The notes beneath the pieces were generated by a model that saw nothing but the letters and a program-made list of their open reading frames with translations, was not told where the DNA came from and did not search any database. Below are positions 22,163-34,170 of a DNA stretch of 64,000 bases, piece after piece. Source of the DNA: Pocillopora verrucosa (taxonomy: Eukaryota > Cnidaria > Anthozoa > Scleractinia > Pocilloporidae); the NCBI RefSeq assembly GCF_036669915.1, contig NC_089316.1, positions 25,392,493 through 25,456,492 of the forward strand, in the 5' to 3' direction. The stretch's first letter is position 1, and every line of letters begins with the position of its first letter. The translations under genes were made by a program, and so were the position numbers.

Positions 22163-22292
22163 GTCTATCTATCTATCTATCTATCTATTTGTCTATCTAT
22201 CTATCTATCTATATATATATATATATATATATACATTTATTTATATATACATATACATACACATATATACATATATATATATATATATTTAT
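22117..22292. repeat. (ATCT)n followed by (AT)n microsatellite
   Basis: About 95 bp of ATCT tetranucleotides with a few variants, then TA-rich repeat. The long open frames across it are artefacts of the repeat. Confidence 0.95.
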
Positions 22293-23456
22293 ATCTTTTC
22301 AAGGGGATCAATATTTCAGCATTGGGTTTTGAGAAAAATTGGTGCATTGTACTGATTCCTTTTATTGAATTAATGGGAGGCAACTTCTCTATGAAGGGAA
22401 ATCAAAATAGGGGTATGACTTGTCGACATTGACAGTTTGTTAATGGAAATACATTTGTTTTATTGATTTACCTTCATTTCTAAGCACTACAAATATTTTT
22501 TTTAATAATTTTTTATAAATTTTTTAGGGATTTGTCTTCAAAAAGAATAACATCTCTACCCGAAAGAGCGTTAACTTCACTGATAAATCTTAACCTTTTG
22601 TAAGATAAACTACAGATAATAGCTTCGAAATATAGCATAACCTTATTCTACGACAATGATTGCGAGATTTTTTCCAGAATGAAAGTAGGGGGCTAGCCTA
22701 TTTTCTTTCAAATGAGAACGAGGCAGGGTACGTAAAAAATGTAATTGTACGCACATGCAAGAAGCATGCCTCGCAACAGTGCTTCATTCGTTCCATAGCT
22801 CTTGGAAGGAAGATTTTTCATACTATTATCTCAATAGTAAAGCATGTCAGTTTATTTGTGTGCTTACCTGCCTCCATATCAATATATTTGTCTTTTAAAA
22901 TAAGGGATTTATCCTCAAACATGATTACTTCATTACCTGATAGTGTTTGGCAACTTAACAAGACTTACATCCCTGTAAGTGACAATAGACGTACCGATGT
23001 ACAATGCATATGATATTTGCAGTTGCCATGTAAAGATGTTGACTTAATACCACAATTAACTAATTCTCGCAATAACGATGTTGACTCAATCTCCTTTCAT
23101 CTTTTCCTTTTTGGCAAAGGGGGAAGATGAATCATTCACATGACGGTATTAACGCTGTTGCAAAAGGAAAATGTGAAACATACTTGTCTAATATCTTTAA
23201 CTTTTCGGTGAATTTTTGAACATTTTTAAGACGAGGAAGAGGAAACTCTTTTTATTCCATCTTCTTATTTATTCAGGGATTTGTCTTCAAACATGATTAC
23301 CTCTTTGCCTAATAGAGTTTTTGCCAACTTAACAAATCTTCACTGGCTGTAAGTTACGCTAACACTTTGTCATGTTGAAAGTTATTTTTTAGTTGATAAG
23401 AGGTAGCGAGTGTGTCTGAATGATGACATGATGATATGTGTATAGATGTGTATGTA

Positions 23457-23462
23457 AATATA

Positions 23463-23532
<70 letters not shown>
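23457..23532. repeat. (TA)n microsatellite
   Basis: TA dinucleotides interrupted by CATA, abutting a fold-back element on its right. Confidence 0.9.
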
Positions 23533-23537
<5 letters not shown>

Positions 23538-23696
23538 TGCGATAGGGGGAAAAAAACAGAAAGACTGTACTTTCATCTCTACAAGCCTGTTTCGTAACTG
23601 TTCGCTGATCAGAATTTTCTCCCTGATGAGTTAACATTCACGAAACAGGCTTGTAGGGATGAGAGTATAGTCTGTTTTCCCCCTGACGCAACATAT
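23533..23696. mobile_element. fold-back element beside the TA repeat
   Basis: Two arms of roughly 60 bp are inverted copies: left TATGTTGCGATAGGGGG ... ACAAGCCTGTTTCG, right CGAAACAGGCTTGTAG ... CCCCCTGACGCAACATA. The spacer is about 35 bp. It inserted in an intron of the LRR array next to a TA run, as expected for a TA-targeting element. Confidence 0.65.
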
Positions 23697-26600
23697 GTCG
23701 CTCTCTACTCCTACATATCGAGCACCATAAAGCGGAAAATCAATACACAGACTTCATATAAATATACATATATATAACTGCATCAGTTTGTTCATTTGGC
23801 TACTTAACCTTTTTTCATTATTCTCTGAGTTATTATTCAGGCGGTTATCTTCAAACATGATCACTTCTATCCCTAATGAAGTATTTGCCAACTCAAAAGG
23901 TCTTGATCGCCTGTAAGTGACAACAAACATACCCAATGGAAATCTGGGTACAATAGTAAAATGGAATTGTTATGCATGCATACTTCATTATGAAACATGA
24001 CAGTTTATTGTATTCATTCAACAAAGAGATACCATGTTGCCGCAGGTCTGTTCAGTGATATATCATAGATTATGTCAAAGTGTGGTAAAAACTGAAAAAT
24101 GGCATAAGAGGTGCAGCCGAGTGTGTTCTCGCCTAATCTAGCCTCAATTTGTAATCTATTATTTTAAAAAAGCGAAGACAACATGAAAACAATTCGTAAT
24201 ATGTGATAGGAAAAAAAGCTTTGAGTTCTCCTAACCACTCAGAGCTCAGACGGTCGGATTCTGGAATTAAGTGTTGTCGAAAGAGTTGTTTATGTCATGG
24301 CCTTTACACATATTTATTTTACCTGTTTGTTATATTAAGCAAATCATGTATTTATCTATGTATTTTTTTTTACCTATTTTTTTTTTTTTAAACGGATTTG
24401 TCGTCCAACATGATAACCTCTCTCCCCCAAAAAGTGCTTGCCAATTTACCAGGCCTTCTATGGGTGTAAGTAACAACAGACTTGGCACGGAATCCAAAGA
24501 ACTGTAATAAAAGAAATATAAATAGACAAAGTCAAGATGTGGATGAAAAATAATAGTTTCCTGTTTGCGTTGAGTGATGTCTTCACTGCATTTATGCAAC
24601 AAAAATACAGTAGAGCGCAATTTGAATTTTCCGATTATGGTAATAATTTATCAAACCTTACCACCATTAAAATTTTTGTTCACATTCTAGATCACTGTCT
24701 GATAATCCTATCGAGACAATCGAGCAAGAAGCATTTAGTTCTCCTTGTCAAGAAGTAAAAATGTAAGTTATTGCGAGTTTTTCCTCATTCTTTTTTTCAA
24801 TTTGCCGAAAGAGATCCCACCAATAGTCCGCACATTACTGCTCTCAAAAAAATTACCATCACCAAACCCCCTTCCCCCCAAGCAATTGCTAACAGCTGAT
24901 GCGCAAAATATCTTAATTTGACAGAATCTCACATATGTAACTATTTGCATTTGTATTCGACAAATTAATGATTTAAAGCATCCGCAAGTAGTGGATTTGC
25001 TCGCTTCTGACCTATCATGATATTTGCATGCTATACCAAGTCGAATAGTTGGCTATCATTCTGCGCAACGCCCATAATATTTGAATCTGGCAATGAGTCT
25101 GTCGAGTAGCATTTCATTAATTTCCTTACTTATTTTTCATTACAGAATTCTGTTACGAACGCATTTGAAAACACTAGTCTCTGATTCCTTTTAAGGCAAC
25201 CACAGTCAAGATTTTCGAATATAACACGTCTTCAATAATTGAATGAGTATTTAGAAAGTTAAAATAAGCTTAAACAGCTTTATGTTAGCGGTAAAAGGCT
25301 ATAGCATTGGACTAGCTATCTTTTTGTCGTTTGTGCATCAATGGGTAAATATTTGCGCTATTTCATTTGGAGTATATTTTATTTTCGCTTCATGCAAAGG
25401 TTAGAAAAAATTATTAGAATTCAGAAATTATTTACACTAGAATACGTGTTGTCGAGCGCTATGGCCAGTGCTAGACTTAGCCAATTTTGAAGTATTTTGA
25501 TGCATGTATATGTAACTGAAGACCACAATATTCCATTGTTTAATACCTCACTGATAATAGACATGACGCCAATAAAACTTATCAATTTGTTCGGTAGCTT
25601 TTATGGGAAGCTAATTTTTTTGTCTCAGAAAACAATTAATTTGTGACCTTGCGGATTTAATTTACTTTCATTCGTCTACTCTGGTTTGGTGATTTTTGGT
25701 TACACGTAATTTTCAGGATTGAGAACAGTTTATCAGAGTTTTCCACGTGCAACCATTTATATTGTTATTTTCTACTTTCCCGAATTTATGTTAGTATTCT
25801 GATAAGGAATAGGCCAGTTAGAAAGAACGTTGAAGTCAGCTTATTAGTGAGAGGCTAATTGACTGTACTTGAGGGCCGGCTTGTGATTTACGAATTCTTA
25901 AACGGAACCCTTTAGAACAAACGCAGAGGCAATTTTAAACAACCAAACAAAACGAAACGAAACAAACCAAACTTATCCACTTAAGATCAGCACAGGACGG
26001 GGGCATTTTTACAAATATCAACAGCGTTTATTGAGGCTTTCTGTCTCTCATTGCAGAATTCTGTCGAATAGATTCCCGAGGGTGATATACTATAGTCACA
26101 GATATGGCAGGAGCTACTCATTATATCTGTCAGTATGAATAAGTGTAGGATATCGCGGGGTCGTGAATTCAGAAATCGGCTACGATAAAAAGATAAAAGC
26201 TTTCAACCACAAAGTTCCATTTATTCATATTAAGGCTGGTTTGCAATTGATTAGAAAGTGAATGACAAACACGTGTGTATTTCAATAAGCTATTCACCAT
26301 CTCATATGTAACTTGCACCCATGGAATAATTTGTAACTAATCGCTGTATGAACAGAGTAAACACCTTCTATTACACTTATGTATAGCTACTCTGATGATA
26401 ACAGAGATGCGTGCGCTCTGATTGGTCGAGGATTGCGTCACATCTCGCCAGAATTTTAAAATGGCTGACTCGCGTTTTGTCAGTGTTACCGAGGAAATGA
26501 TGAAAACGGTAGAGAAGAATTCAATCCCGAAGAGTACGAGGATGTTGGCTCCTTATCCTTATACGCGTACTCAAAACAATTAAAACAGAATGGTATCAAC

Positions 26601-26792
26601 ATCAAAATGAATATTTACACAATAATTCGAAGGCACCTCAGCAATTATAATAAAAAAATTAATCGCCTCAGTAAATATTGTTCAACAATTCCTCGACTCG
26701 GGGATTACTCACCAAAATTCACTCCGCCTTCAGCGAATAAGTGTTGAACAAATTAGTCAAATGTAATATATTGGCATTCTATTGATCTCCAG

Positions 26793-29700
26793 GAATCCTC
26801 TTGAATCATATGAAGAAGCCATCAAAGTTCCTTTACAGGAAAATTCCCTAGCTTTAACATCTTTTCTGAACAGACTGGGATTCAGAAACACAATTGAGAG
26901 TAACTATTCTATATTTCGACCGTGTCCTTTGGGAACATTTTCACATTTCACCATGTTTACCCCTGGACCAAATCCGGAAATTTGAAGAGATTCTCCACCA
27001 GGTATACTCTCCCTGTTAACATGTAATTTACAAAGACTTCGTAAATCTGCTGCTAACGTCGGCAAACATAAAGTCTTAATGCAGTTATCAGAATTTTACT
27101 TTAACTCAAGTGTTACGGATTTGCCTTGTTTCTAAAATTGGAGGTATCTGCTGCATTCTTAAAAATAAATTGCAAGCTGCTCAACGCAGTCTGGCCAAAG
27201 CCCCTCGCAAATAAGTGTAAAGCGTATTACAGCACTCATTTGGAGAATATGCTAAATGACTACATAGATGTTATCCTTATTATCGTTATTAGTCTCATCT
27301 TAATTATTATTATTATTATCATTACTGTCTCCGATGACTCTTGAGCATCCACCATAACTACTGTTGACTCCAAGCTTAAAGCTTTTCCATTACATGATTT
27401 GGTCTTTTTCAAGTGGATTTTACTCTGATAGCCTCGCTTACGTAGCTAGAGAATGTAAGAGTTGCCCCAATGGTTCTTACGTTGCATACCACAAGAAACC
27501 TGGAAAATCAGTGTTGGATTGCAAGACGTGTCCTTTGGGTAAATACAAAGGAATGTGTACCATTAAATGGTAGGCACGTATTGACCCCTGGCCAAGACAA
27601 CAGTTTACAATCTCTGGGCCCAACCCTAAGTAGCCTTTTACCGGTTGAAGGCGTTTCTTAGTTCAAGAGGCAGACAGTTTAAAAAGATCGTTGGAAGCAA
27701 GCAACTGAATTTTTTGCGGGCTTTATTTTCAGTACATCTCATTAGTGTTTATTACTGCGAAGATCGCTTTCATATTTACGTCTTTATCCGCTGATTTTCA
27801 TATATTTAAAGTTATTTATTCATCACTTCACGGGTGTTTTTGGAACCACCTAGTGACTAGCTCCCAGTTGGCTTCTTAGCTCAGTTGACAGAGCACCGCA
27901 CCGTTATAACAGAGGTCATAGGTTCACATCCCGTACAGGCCTGAATTTTTTTTTTCAGGTCTTATTTTCGCTACTGTTCAATTAGTGAGGATCGCTCTCG
28001 TATTCATATTTATATCTTACCAGATATAGTATAGCTGAGTATTTTAACGACTTGTGCCATATTTCAACGAGCCCGAAGGAAGACGCAAAATTAAAAAAAA
28101 AAGCGAGCTAAAATATTCGGCGATGCTCAATAAGTTGTTCAATATCCCACTGCTTTCATTTTAAGATTTCATTTTAAGGCGGAAAAAGTAAGCAGGTATG
28201 TATAGAAGCGTAGCGTGTGGATCCGAATAGTTAACCACGTTTTTTGTATAATACTAAATAACCAGCCGTCAAAATAACGCCTACTATTTGTGTTACTTGC
28301 GCTTTTGTTTATTCATATACCGAGGTCTTGTAAAAGTTTTCTAAACTACGCCGTGACAGGATTTGATTTCCTTTTTAGGAACCGAAACCGACTTTTTCGC
28401 CGGATATCGAGCTTGTCCATGCTTGAAAGATCATTATCGAACCCATTAATTTGAAGGATGTCACTAGTGTGGCAAAAATGGACTTGTATGTCAGGGAGAG
28501 TATGCCTCTTTGAAACCTGGTTATTGGTGGCAATGGCGTAATCACTCTTACAAAAGTCGTTATCAAGAATTTATAGAAAACCTCATTGCAGCCATACCAG
28601 CATTAGATGAGAACTCTGTAAAGTACCCGTATCCCCTTCCTACGCCATACATGTGCCAGTTACCAGACTCCTGCGAGGGTGGCATGGACTCGCCATGCGC
28701 GGATGGGTACGAGGGACCAGTTTGCGCCATATGTAGCTTGGATTACTACAAGCAATCCCACACTTGCAAAAAATGTCCATCAAAATGGATTGCGGGACAA
28801 CTGTCTCTCGTGGCTGACATTTTATTAGTGACATTTTCCTTGTTGGCATAGAAAAGGAAAAGAAAGCTTGCCACGGAACGTGATCTCGATCTTATGGACA
28901 GATTCTTATCCAAATTGAAGTACTTGATAGGATTTTACCAAGTCACTCATGGGTTACTGAACGTTTTTTCTTACATCAGGTGGCCAGATTCTTTAGATAT
29001 TGTTGCAAGGTACTCAGGGATACTTCAACTTAATTTGTTTCAGATAGCACCTATCCGCTGCCTTTTTCCAGGATTAAAAGTAAATGCATTTGGAGAATTG
29101 TTATTAATCTTATCATTGAATGCAATCGCCGTAACCACTTCTGGTGTTGTCTATGGTATTCGAATTATCTTTGGAAAAAAACATTTAGAAGACGAACAAA
29201 AAAGGGCAAAAACCTCGCATATGAAAGAGATCGTGTACAAAAACCTCTTCTTCATTCTGTTTATAACTTACTTGAGTACGTTTTCCAAGACAGCCAGTGT
29301 TCTACCGTTTGCTTGCCTTGAAATCTGCAGGGACAAAAATGAAGATCTTTGCAAAACGTACCTCAAAGCAGACTACCGTGTTAAATGCCAAGGTCAAACA
29401 TATAAACATTTGCTGGTTTTGGCATACATCTCCACTGCGTACATCTTCGCCCTACCCACTGCTACATCCATTGCTCTTTGGAGGCATCGTCGAGCAATAT
29501 CATCTGGCGCAGACGGTAAAGGTGTAGGCGTTGGTAGGGAAATTTTCGAAGGTCTTCGGTTCCTTTCCGACAACTACGAACCGCGTACGTGGTATTGGGA
29601 ACTGGTTGAAATGTCTGGGAAAATAGTTCTTGGGTATCGGTGCGGTGAGCAGAATCACAGCAGAGAATATATCTAACGTCTTGGATAAACACATGGACAC

Positions 29701-30397
29701 CATTACAATGAAGATTCTGATATTTGGAGCAAATACTCTCGTGATTAGGCTTCTCGTAGGTAAATAGATATAAGTACCAAAATATTTGGCTTGAAATATT
29801 TAAACACTACTATAGTGCACGTAGCATCCTTATGTTGCTCATTAGTAGAGCAACAAAACAATACGTTAGATTCAAACAAATAAATTTTGAATGTGGCTGT
29901 TCTGTGATACTGATAATAGTCTTCTCTGAGAGAGGTGGGAGGGGGGCTGCTCGAATCAAATGTTTTATCATCAACCACCCAATTTGACTTGAAAAACTCA
30001 GGCTGAAAAAGCATTATAACCTGCATTTTATAACATTTAAACTTCAGTTCAATACTTCGTTTATATATATCAGCACTAAAAAGGGTGGCGCAAAAACCCA
30101 CGATGGTCTATTTCCTGTTGTTTGGCTTTGCTTCTTCCTCTCAACGATTTGCATGGCGAAACTCGTGGTATGGTTGGTAATAATATGCTTAAAACACAGC
30201 TTCAGACGGGTATGATTGGAAAACCTTCCATTGCTGCCTGTGCAAAAGACAGAGGAGCTATGAGTTTTGCTCTATCTCAAAGAGAACATGAAGTCAATGA
30301 TGCGAATAAAGGTGAATCACGAAAGCAAAACTTGGTGGTAAGAAAACGCTGCAAGTACCGCGGAATAATGAGGTGTGACCACGAAACACAAACATAA
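26793..30397 (+). pseudogene. Cys-rich and multi-span membrane part of the LRR receptor gene, disabled
   Basis: Exon 26793-27001 ends the LRR part and opens a Cys-rich part (FRPCPLGTFS) but has a TGA at 26983. An exon ending at 27538 (CKSCPNGSYV, DCKTCPLG) is a TNFR/ephrin-receptor-like Cys-rich repeat. It joins in phase to a large exon 28379-29759. That exon reads TETDFFAGYRACPC, SLKPGYWW, CADGYEGPVCAICS, then several membrane spans (LVADILLVTFSLLA, LLLILSLNAIAV, NLFFILFITYLS, LLVLAYISTAYIFALP). In-frame stops occur at 28447 (TAA), 28465 (TAG) and 28849 (TAG). After VEMSGKIVL the frame shifts; the following peptide (AENISNVLDKHMDTITMK) continues in another frame, so a piece was deleted. A cytoplasmic-tail exon (about 30074-30395, WSISCCLALLLPLND) has a TAA near its start. 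The family is an LRR plus Cys-rich plus multi-span receptor; its function is unknown to me. Confidence 0.75.
27850..27962 (+). mobile_element. degraded tRNA-derived SINE
   Basis: Carries the same head as the 10.6-11.4 kb cluster (core 27870-27942, GGCTTCTTAGCTCAGTTG ... GTTCACATCCCGTACAGGCC) and the same CCTGAATTTT..TTCAGG palindrome, with many substitutions. It sits in an intron of the receptor pseudogene. Confidence 0.75.
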
Positions 30398-32481
30398 GAC
30401 GTTTTACCACCATTGCCTACTTCTTGCAGGTTTTTGGAACCAGAACACCTCTCTGTGAGCACAATAAAATGTTTGATATACCATAAAATAAGATCTGATA
30501 TACATATACTAAATATTGGGCGAAAAGGGGACAAGCCTAATTCATCTTGAGACTCTCAATAATATTGTCAGCAATGTACATAGGTCACCGATGTATGGTC
30601 TCTTAATTCTGTCTAATAGTAAATAATGTATTAATTATATAATATTAATAAATATATATTAATATAATAATAATATAATTAAAATAATAATATAATTAAT
30701 TATTAATGTATTAATAATTAATACATTAATATAATAATATTAATATAACAATTAAATATAAAAGTAAATAACCTATTCTGTTCTTATAACTCTCTCAACA
30801 CAATTGACGATATTTTGTCGACATGCATTTTCGCCATGGTGATTAATATTTTGAATGCTTTCATTTCCTAATCATCCGGTACACCTCTTAAAATCTCGTT
30901 TAACTCTTAATTTTGCTGTAAAGCTGCCTTCAAACACTCAGATACTGTTTTAATATCTAATATTAAAATAATTATTAATAAATAATTAATAATAGTAATA
31001 ATTTTAATATATCCATCCCCTCTTGACTCAGAAGTAAAATCAAATCAATTGAAGGCTATCAGCTCACTCTTTAATAATAAAATTGTCAAATATATATGAC
31101 GTAAGTCGATCCATCACCGCTTTCAACCCCTTTAACTACCCAACTTTCCATTCGCTAAAGATTTCCACCGATTCATTGCCGCAAGACTCGGATAGTGAGG
31201 GAATTATTATCTTATACGCACTTCTCCTCCTTTAGATGGACACAGCCCTTTGAGAATCAGCTACCTACCGAATGAATCCGAGAGAACCTCATCAGAAAAG
31301 TGGAATGAAGAATAAAAGAATAGTATTTAGGAATGCCGAAGTTTCTGGATTAACCGCTCAATTTCCAAACTGGAGCTTGAGGCGAATAATTTCTGTAGAA
31401 TAATTTTCAGGTGTTTTCGAATTCTGGTGTAAATTTGTTTTGTTGTTAAAATCATTCTGTTAGAATTGTTCAGGTTACTCGTATTGAAAAAGCCAATCAG
31501 TTTCCACCAGAATTTAACAATTTTATTTAATTCAATCACCAAAAACTTTACATCTTTCTTTTAAAAAGTTTTACGCCAAACTTTTGTGCCCTCCAGATTT
31601 GAATTTGTGTCTTCTATCACGTTTATCGCGGGTAAGCCAATTTTAAATTTAACATCCTGCTCCTATCAACTCGCGCTAGGTGATTATAGCGAGATCTGAC
31701 ACAATCATCGACCAACCAGAGTGCCGCATTTCCAGAATTATCGGAGCAAATTATACGTAATGGTAATATGACTGGAATGGACGACCGCGCAGTGGGAGTT
31801 CGATTTGTTATGACGAGTATAATAACAGACCAAATAGGACGACAGAAAATCCTATCACCAACGAATCATAAAAAATTACAATTTCCAAGAAAAGATTACT
31901 AGCCAAGTTATGAAAGAAAGGGAAAATTTCCATTAAAATACTGACAGAGGAGGCGTGAATTTTACTGTTTCTATGGTAATCGAAACCAAGGTTGTGATTG
32001 GTTAATTTAAACTACAAATTTCAATGTGATTGAGTTATTGAGCTGTTTGATAACAAACTGTCCGATGACAACTTGGCAAGTGAATTAGTGGAGAATGTGA
32101 GTTTTTTTTTATAAAAGTTAGCATTTGTAATCCGATGAATTTTTAAAGCTAGGTTGTTGTTGTTTTTTTCTTAGCAATTAAGGCTCTCAGAAAGGAATTA
32201 TGCAACTCCTGCATAGACACCAGTTATTTGAATTGCACCGGAATATTTGAATTAGAAGAAATAAAAGAAAAAGACAAATTCTCACTTGCGCATAGATATC
32301 ACCTATTTGTCTCGAGTATTTATAAAAAAATCATTTTCATTTGGTGTTCAGTAGATAAAGCTTCCGGAGAAAATCTTGCCCTATGTAAGTTCTATTGAGC
32401 CGGTATGAACACGCACGCCCATGCGTAAATAGGATGACGTGAGCAATTTTTGGTCACTGTCGCTTTGTGATAAAAGAATTC
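30398..32481. other. intergenic, no gene recognised
   Basis: AT-rich sequence downstream of the receptor pseudogene. It includes a low-complexity TAAT-rich tract at about 30618-30770 and a similar shorter tract near 30960-31010. No coding signal. Confidence 0.5.
30618..30770. repeat. TAAT-rich low-complexity tract
   Basis: About 150 bp made almost only of A and T in TAATA/TTAAT motifs, able to fold on itself. Confidence 0.8.
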
Positions 32482-32656
32482 GCTCATGCTTTTAGTTGTG
32501 CGTATATCGAGTTATGAATGCACTTGGGAAGTTTGGAGAGCACTCAAAAAGCTAGAGTTGCTCTCTGCTGCGCCTAGATATACTCTTACGTATTTTTCTT
32601 ACTCTCCAAACTTCCCGCGTACACCCATAACTCGATATACGCACGCTAAGCATGAA
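32482..32656. mobile_element. fold-back MITE-like element, copy 1
   Basis: Arms of about 60 bp are inverted repeats: GTGCGTATATCGAGTTATG ... GGGAAGTTTGGAGAGC, and CTCTCCAAACTTCCCGCG ... CATAACTCGATATACGCAC. The centre is AAAGCTAGAGTTGCTCTC. A second copy lies at 48729-48900. No coding capacity. Confidence 0.75.
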
Positions 32657-32719
32657 CAAATTCTTAAACAACCTTTTAGAGCTCAGCGTAAGTGTACTGG
32701 ATAGAAACAATAAGCTTAC

Positions 32720-32790
32720 CCTGGGTTCTCTTCGTAGGGCAGTCAAGTCATCCTTCCCACAGAAAAAAATTTGAACAGCGAAGATAGCTG
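32720..32790 (-). pseudogene. relic of the signal-peptide exon of the PAN/EGF/Gly-rich family
   Basis: Aligns by eye with the first exon of the gene at 38634-38718, including the GG|GTAAGC donor and the TGTGGGAAGG core. The tryptophan codon after WEG has become TGA and the start is lost. It shows that a further minus-strand copy of the family once existed here. Confidence 0.55.
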
Positions 32791-32813
32791 CTTAAATAAC
32801 TAAAAAAAACCTT

Positions 32814-32999
32814 ATGTTACAGGGTAATTCCAACTGCATAATGAACGATTCGAACAAAGGGAGCGAAAAACCTATAGACAGTACGGCTAGAGCTAAATTT
32901 TTAGAGGAACATCCATCATTGAAATCAAGATTAAAACCCAACCACAGCATATTCAGGTTCATTCCTCGTTACTGGGCCGGATCCGTCGATGAAAACAAA
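32814..32999 (+). CDS. unidentified exon, possibly coding
   Basis: An ATG-led frame (ATG at 32814; a second ATG at 32841) runs 62 codons to a GTGAGG donor after DENK. An AG acceptor at 32821-32822 would give a 177-nt exon without phase shift. The peptide is not low complexity (ARAKFLEEHPSLKSR, FRFIPRYWAGS) but I do not recognise it, and no partner exon was found. It could be a lone exon of a lost gene. Confidence 0.3.
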
Positions 33000-33000
33000 G

Positions 33001-34170
33001 TGAGGGCATAATATTCTCTTCGTTTCAAAACAATCGTCTGATCAACTTAGCGAATGCAAAATAATGCCAAATATTTATTCGGACCCCTCAACGATCCCCC
33101 AACTCGTTTTCTTTCTTTCCTAAGTATTATTCATGAAAATAATTGAAGAAACATTCAATAATTTCTTTTCTATAGCAATGCCCCCATTAGGAGAATTTAA
33201 AAGAGTGAAACGCAGACAAAAAATATGCCAGAGAACGTTTTTTTTTTTCATATTTTTTTTTACATGATAGCTTCGCACTGAGTTTCCAGTGTAATCTACA
33301 GCAACAGCTTTACATACAGTTGAACTTCAATCAACTAAACATCAAATAAGTAAATCTGAATTGAACAAGAACAATCTCCCATAACATAATTTGAGTGAAA
33401 ATTAAAAAGCTGGTTACAGAGCGCAATCACAAAACATGAAAAAAATCTGCATTTCGAATGCCATACAAATATATGTCAAAAAGACTTAAGCCTTCGAATC
33501 ACTGATTACTTTTATATCATGTAAGAGTTTCATGATACATGCTTTGTTATTCTGTTTAGATATAATCTAACTGACAGCAAGAACACTATACTTCTACAAA
33601 CCCAAATACTTTTATTTATTTAACGAATTGTAATATTTTTACTCAGGAGCGACTCCTATAGACGACACAGTAATTATCCTTGATTAACTTACTTAAGCCG
33701 ACGACAACCTTTAATTTGACTCGCCACTGACGCAAACTCGCATTTAAACTCCTTGAAATAAACAATCCTCCACAGTAGCTCTCGCTCTGTCGGTGTAACT
33801 TTCCAAACAGTCGGTCGATCCCGACAACGACAACGACAACAACAACATCACGACAACAACACCTATTACTACTCAATTGAGTCCACATATACATTACCAA
33901 AGTAATCTACAACATAGCGGAAGCTTACAGCATAACTATTTGGTAGTATTACATTAAAAATACGTGACCAAATAGAGTGTTCTAGAATGCTTCGTGGCAT
34001 GACAGTCTGAAAGTACGTGTATGCATATGCATGTCAACATGACTAGGTATTCTAGATATAACTATCTCTAACAATTCTAAAGAAATGAGATGGTCAACTC
34101 AACTTCTCCCCGTATCTAATCTATACCTTTTGTTATCATTGGTGTGCTCAATGACTCGTGTTTGTCTGTT
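33001..34170. other. 3' flank of the PAN/EGF/Gly-rich gene, no gene recognised
   Basis: AT-rich sequence with a short ACAACG/ACAACA repeat near 33825-33860. Plus-strand TTTATT at about 33613 could serve as a distant poly(A) signal for the minus-strand gene ending at 34171. Confidence 0.4.

Larger units (their letters stand above)
22528..24762 (+). pseudogene. leucine-rich-repeat exon array of the receptor gene, partly decayed
   Basis: Six LRR exons, each one 24-residue repeat of 72 nt in the same phase: 22528-22599, 22905-22974, 23277-23348, 23841-23912, 24394-24465, 24691-24762. The consensus is DLSSNMITSLP..VFANL..L, as in LRR receptors with one repeat per exon. Acceptors and GTAAG(T/A) donors are clear for most. 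Defects: the second exon is 70 nt, a two-base loss that shifts frame; the fifth has AC instead of AG at its acceptor. Further LRR-like scraps follow AG at about 25146 and 26057. The exons would form the extracellular ligand-binding part of the receptor whose membrane region follows downstream. Confidence 0.7.

Noticed and set aside
22007..22432. Two overlapping plus-strand frames with YLSIYLSI repeats
   Set aside because: Direct translation of the ATCT/TA microsatellite.
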